A DNA stretch of 7,099 nt, taken from NCBI GenBank assembly GCA_023391895.1, contig JAEWAC010000005.1, positions 1 to 7,099 on the forward strand, in the 5' to 3' direction. This DNA is from Bacteroidota bacterium (GTDB taxonomy: Bacteria; Bacteroidota; Bacteroidia; Chitinophagales; Chitinophagaceae). The translations under genes and the position numbers were made by a program. Below the pieces are notes generated by a model, which was not told where the DNA came from, ran no database searches, and was given only the letters and a program-made list of their open reading frames with translations. Below, piece after piece: positions 6,202-7,099 of this stretch. The number at the start of each line of letters is the position of its first letter. The stretch's first letter is position 1.

Positions 6202-6696
6202 ATGACCTTTAGTATGAAAAATTTTAATATTGAAGACCTGGTATTAGCTGATATTACTTTAAGTGATGCTTCAGTTGAGAATCCAGAAGATATAGTCTTG
6301 AGTGAACAAGAGCAAAGTTTATTAGAGTTTAACTTTTCTTCTGAAACATTGTTCAATTTAGAGATTGAAGGAGTCTTGATAAAGTTGTTTATAGAAGTTA
6401 AAAGTTTAAATGAGAAAGAAGAATTTACAAGCATTAAAGCAAATTATACTACTCAGTTTTTATTCAAGGTAAAGGGGTTAGCAGAGTATATTAAAGAAGA
6501 AGATAATCAATATAGCATAGAGCCACATTTAAATATTTCAATGTTAAACATTGTTTATTCCACCTCACGAGGTATAATTTATACTAGATCACTTGGAACT
6601 GCTATCGGAACAGTAATATTGCCAGTAATTTCTTCTCAGGCACTTTTAGATATCTCAAGACAGAGTAAAAGTGAGAGAAGTACAGCATCTAAATAA
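6202..6696 (+). CDS. SecB-like chaperone of a TAC module
   Basis: Probable SecB-fold chaperone that stabilises the antitoxin encoded just upstream. The 164-residue protein (SecB is about 155) follows the SecB layout: N-terminal FNIEDLVLADITLSDAS compares with FQIQRIYTKDISFEAPN of E. coli SecB. The beta-strand run FNLEIEGVLIKLFIEVKSL, then FTSIKANYTTQFLFKVKGL, matches VYEVVLRVTVTASL and FLCEVQQGGIFSIAGI. The C-terminal helix-loop NISMLNIVYSTSRGIIYTRS, then LGTAIGTVILPVISSQALL, matches ILFPYARECITSM and FPQLNLAPVNFDALF. Identity is low and the assignment rests on this pattern recalled from memory. It begins 7 bp after the antitoxin stop; ATG 6214 (MKNFNIED) is an alternative start. GGAG lies 12 nt before ATG 6202. 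A general secretory SecB is unlikely given the operon partners and AT-rich island setting. Confidence 0.75.
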   Translation: MTFSMKNFNIEDLVLADITLSDASVENPEDIVLSEQEQSLLEFNFSSETLFNLEIEGVLIKLFIEVKSLNEKEEFTSIKANYTTQFLFKVKGLAEYIKEEDNQYSIEPHLNISMLNIVYSTSRGIIYTRSLGTAIGTVILPVISSQALLDISRQSKSERSTASK

Positions 6697-6734
6697 ATGA
6701 TGCTATTTGTTACTCGATTTGATTTAAAATATAA

Positions 6735-6765
6735 GAAGCCTTAGAGGATATACCTATAAGGCTTC
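6735..6765 (+). terminator. Terminator of the TAC operon
   Basis: GAAGCCTTA (6735-6743) pairs with TAAGGCTTC (6757-6765). The stem extends inward by AGG/CCT past one G-A mismatch and closes on a five-base loop. It starts 38 bp after the chaperone stop and is followed by AATCTTTTAT, a modest T-run. Confidence 0.65.
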
Positions 6766-6831
6766 AATCTTTTATATTGGGAGTTGTAATACACAGAGAG
6801 TGGCTTTTATTGTTAAAAAGCTAGTTTTGTT

Positions 6832-6963
6832 TTATTCCATAGATTTTACTTTAAGAAAGTGACTTAGAAAAATTGCTTTTGCTTTCTCATAATTTACCTT
6901 ATACATTTCCTTTCTATTATATTTTAAGTAATATCCAATAAGTGTAAGTCGATTTACTTCCAT
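6832..6963 (-). CDS. Small ORF of unknown function beside the IS66 end, perhaps a truncated gene tail
   Basis: The minus strand from ATG (6963-6961) to TAA (6834-6832) encodes 43 residues: MEVNRLTLIGYYLKYNRKEM, then YKVNYEKAKAIFLSHFL, then KVKSME. The product is Lys/Tyr-rich and probably helical. The frame stays open upstream to the presumed IS boundary at 6976, so this may be the 3' end of a gene cut by the insertion. No family was recognised and there is no clear ribosome-binding site. Chance is a real possibility at this length. Confidence 0.3.
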   Translation of the reverse strand: MEVNRLTLIGYYLKYNRKEMYKVNYEKAKAIFLSHFLKVKSME

Positions 6964-6975
6964 TTCAGTTGCAGT

Positions 6976-7099
6976 GTAACCCACCGAGCAACCCGTTACA
7001 TTTCTGGTAGTTTTTTCCAGTTTTGAGGAAGCAGTCCTTCGATAGTATTGGTTGTGAACCGATGCATGTTTTCCAGTACATCTCTGAGCCAGTAATAGG
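6976..7099 (-). mobile_element. IS66-family insertion sequence, 3' end (rest outside window)
   Basis: The transposase C-terminus (stop at 6996) is followed 20 bp later by GTAACCCACCGAGCAACCCG read inward on the plus strand (6976-6995). IS66 elements usually begin with GTAA, so 6976 is the likely element boundary. The opposite end and the target duplication lie beyond the window, so the boundary is unconfirmed. The short GTAAC/GTTAC inverted pair here (6976-6980, 6995-6999) may be part of the terminal repeat. Confidence 0.6.
6996..7097 (-). CDS. IS66-family transposase, C-terminal 33 residues
   Basis: Minus-strand codons from 7097 to TAA (6998-6996) read YYWLRDVLENMHRFTTNTIE then GLLPQNWKKLPEM. 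The pattern WLxDVLxx(m/i)...I..LLPxNW is the conserved tail of IS66 (TnpC-type, DDE) transposases. The catalytic core and any accessory tnpA/tnpB genes lie beyond the right edge. The element's reading direction is toward the TAC operon, which has its own terminator facing it. Confidence 0.75.
   Translation of the reverse strand, partial: YYWLRDVLENMHRFTTNTIEGLLPQNWKKLPEM

Noticed and set aside
6168..6434. Minus-strand ORF of 88 codons over the antitoxin/chaperone junction
   Set aside because: Ser/Asn/Lys-rich shadow of AT-rich coding DNA, antisense to two genes that form a coherent operon.
6803..6820. GCTTTT...AAAAGC as a terminator for the small minus-strand ORF
   Set aside because: Six-base stem with eight-base loop, low GC and no T-run; too weak to call.
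6832..7098. An 89-codon open minus-strand frame reading through the IS66 end into the small ORF
   Set aside because: Its first part overlaps the IS66 transposase tail in another frame, and that other frame carries the recognisable WLRDVL and LLPQNW motifs. Only the part outside the element (6832-6963) is kept, at low confidence.
1..7099. CRISPR array, tRNA or rRNA gene, riboswitch
   Set aside because: No regularly spaced direct repeats, no cloverleaf with a GTTC-type T-arm and no rRNA-like stretch were seen when reading both strands.

Overview
The window looks like chromosomal DNA of a Bacteroidota bacterium, probably Chitinophagaceae-like. This is inferred from three things: promoter-like TTTG-N19-TAnnTTTG elements instead of sigma70 boxes, genes without clear Shine-Dalgarno sequences, and the protein families present. 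No RNA gene or CRISPR array was seen.

Left part (1-4690, moderate GC, housekeeping/storage). The window opens inside a dTDP-4-dehydrorhamnose reductase gene (rmlD, 5' end missing), closed by a strong hairpin terminator. Next comes a decayed N-terminal piece of a cyanophycinase gene on the minus strand, with one in-frame stop and one frameshift. It lies head-to-head with an intact cyanophycin synthetase gene (cphA, plus strand). The polymerising enzyme for the Asp/Arg storage polymer is therefore kept here, while the degrading enzyme beside it is dead. A perfect 42-bp palindrome separates cphA from a convergent TlpA/ResA-like thioredoxin lipoprotein gene on the minus strand.

Right part (about 4690-7099, clearly AT-rich, accessory). 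After a roughly 400-bp intergenic region with several small inverted repeats comes a three-gene plus-strand operon. Its genes are a HigB/Gp49-like RelE-superfamily toxin (5028-5531), an XRE-family antitoxin with a long C-terminal extension (5619-6194), and a SecB-like chaperone (6202-6696). This order and these families match a toxin-antitoxin-chaperone (TAC) module, known best from the Mycobacterium tuberculosis HigB1-HigA1-SecB-like system. Two perfect palindromes sharing an AGTTAAnT core lie just before the toxin and between toxin and antitoxin; they are good candidates for autoregulatory operators. A hairpin terminator ends the operon.

The right edge holds the 3' end of an IS66-family insertion sequence on the minus strand (transposase C-terminus and a probable GTAA-type terminal repeat), beside a small AT-rich ORF that it may have truncated. 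The AT-rich composition, the addiction module and the flanking IS together suggest a laterally acquired segment. The TAC module is the most interesting content of the window.
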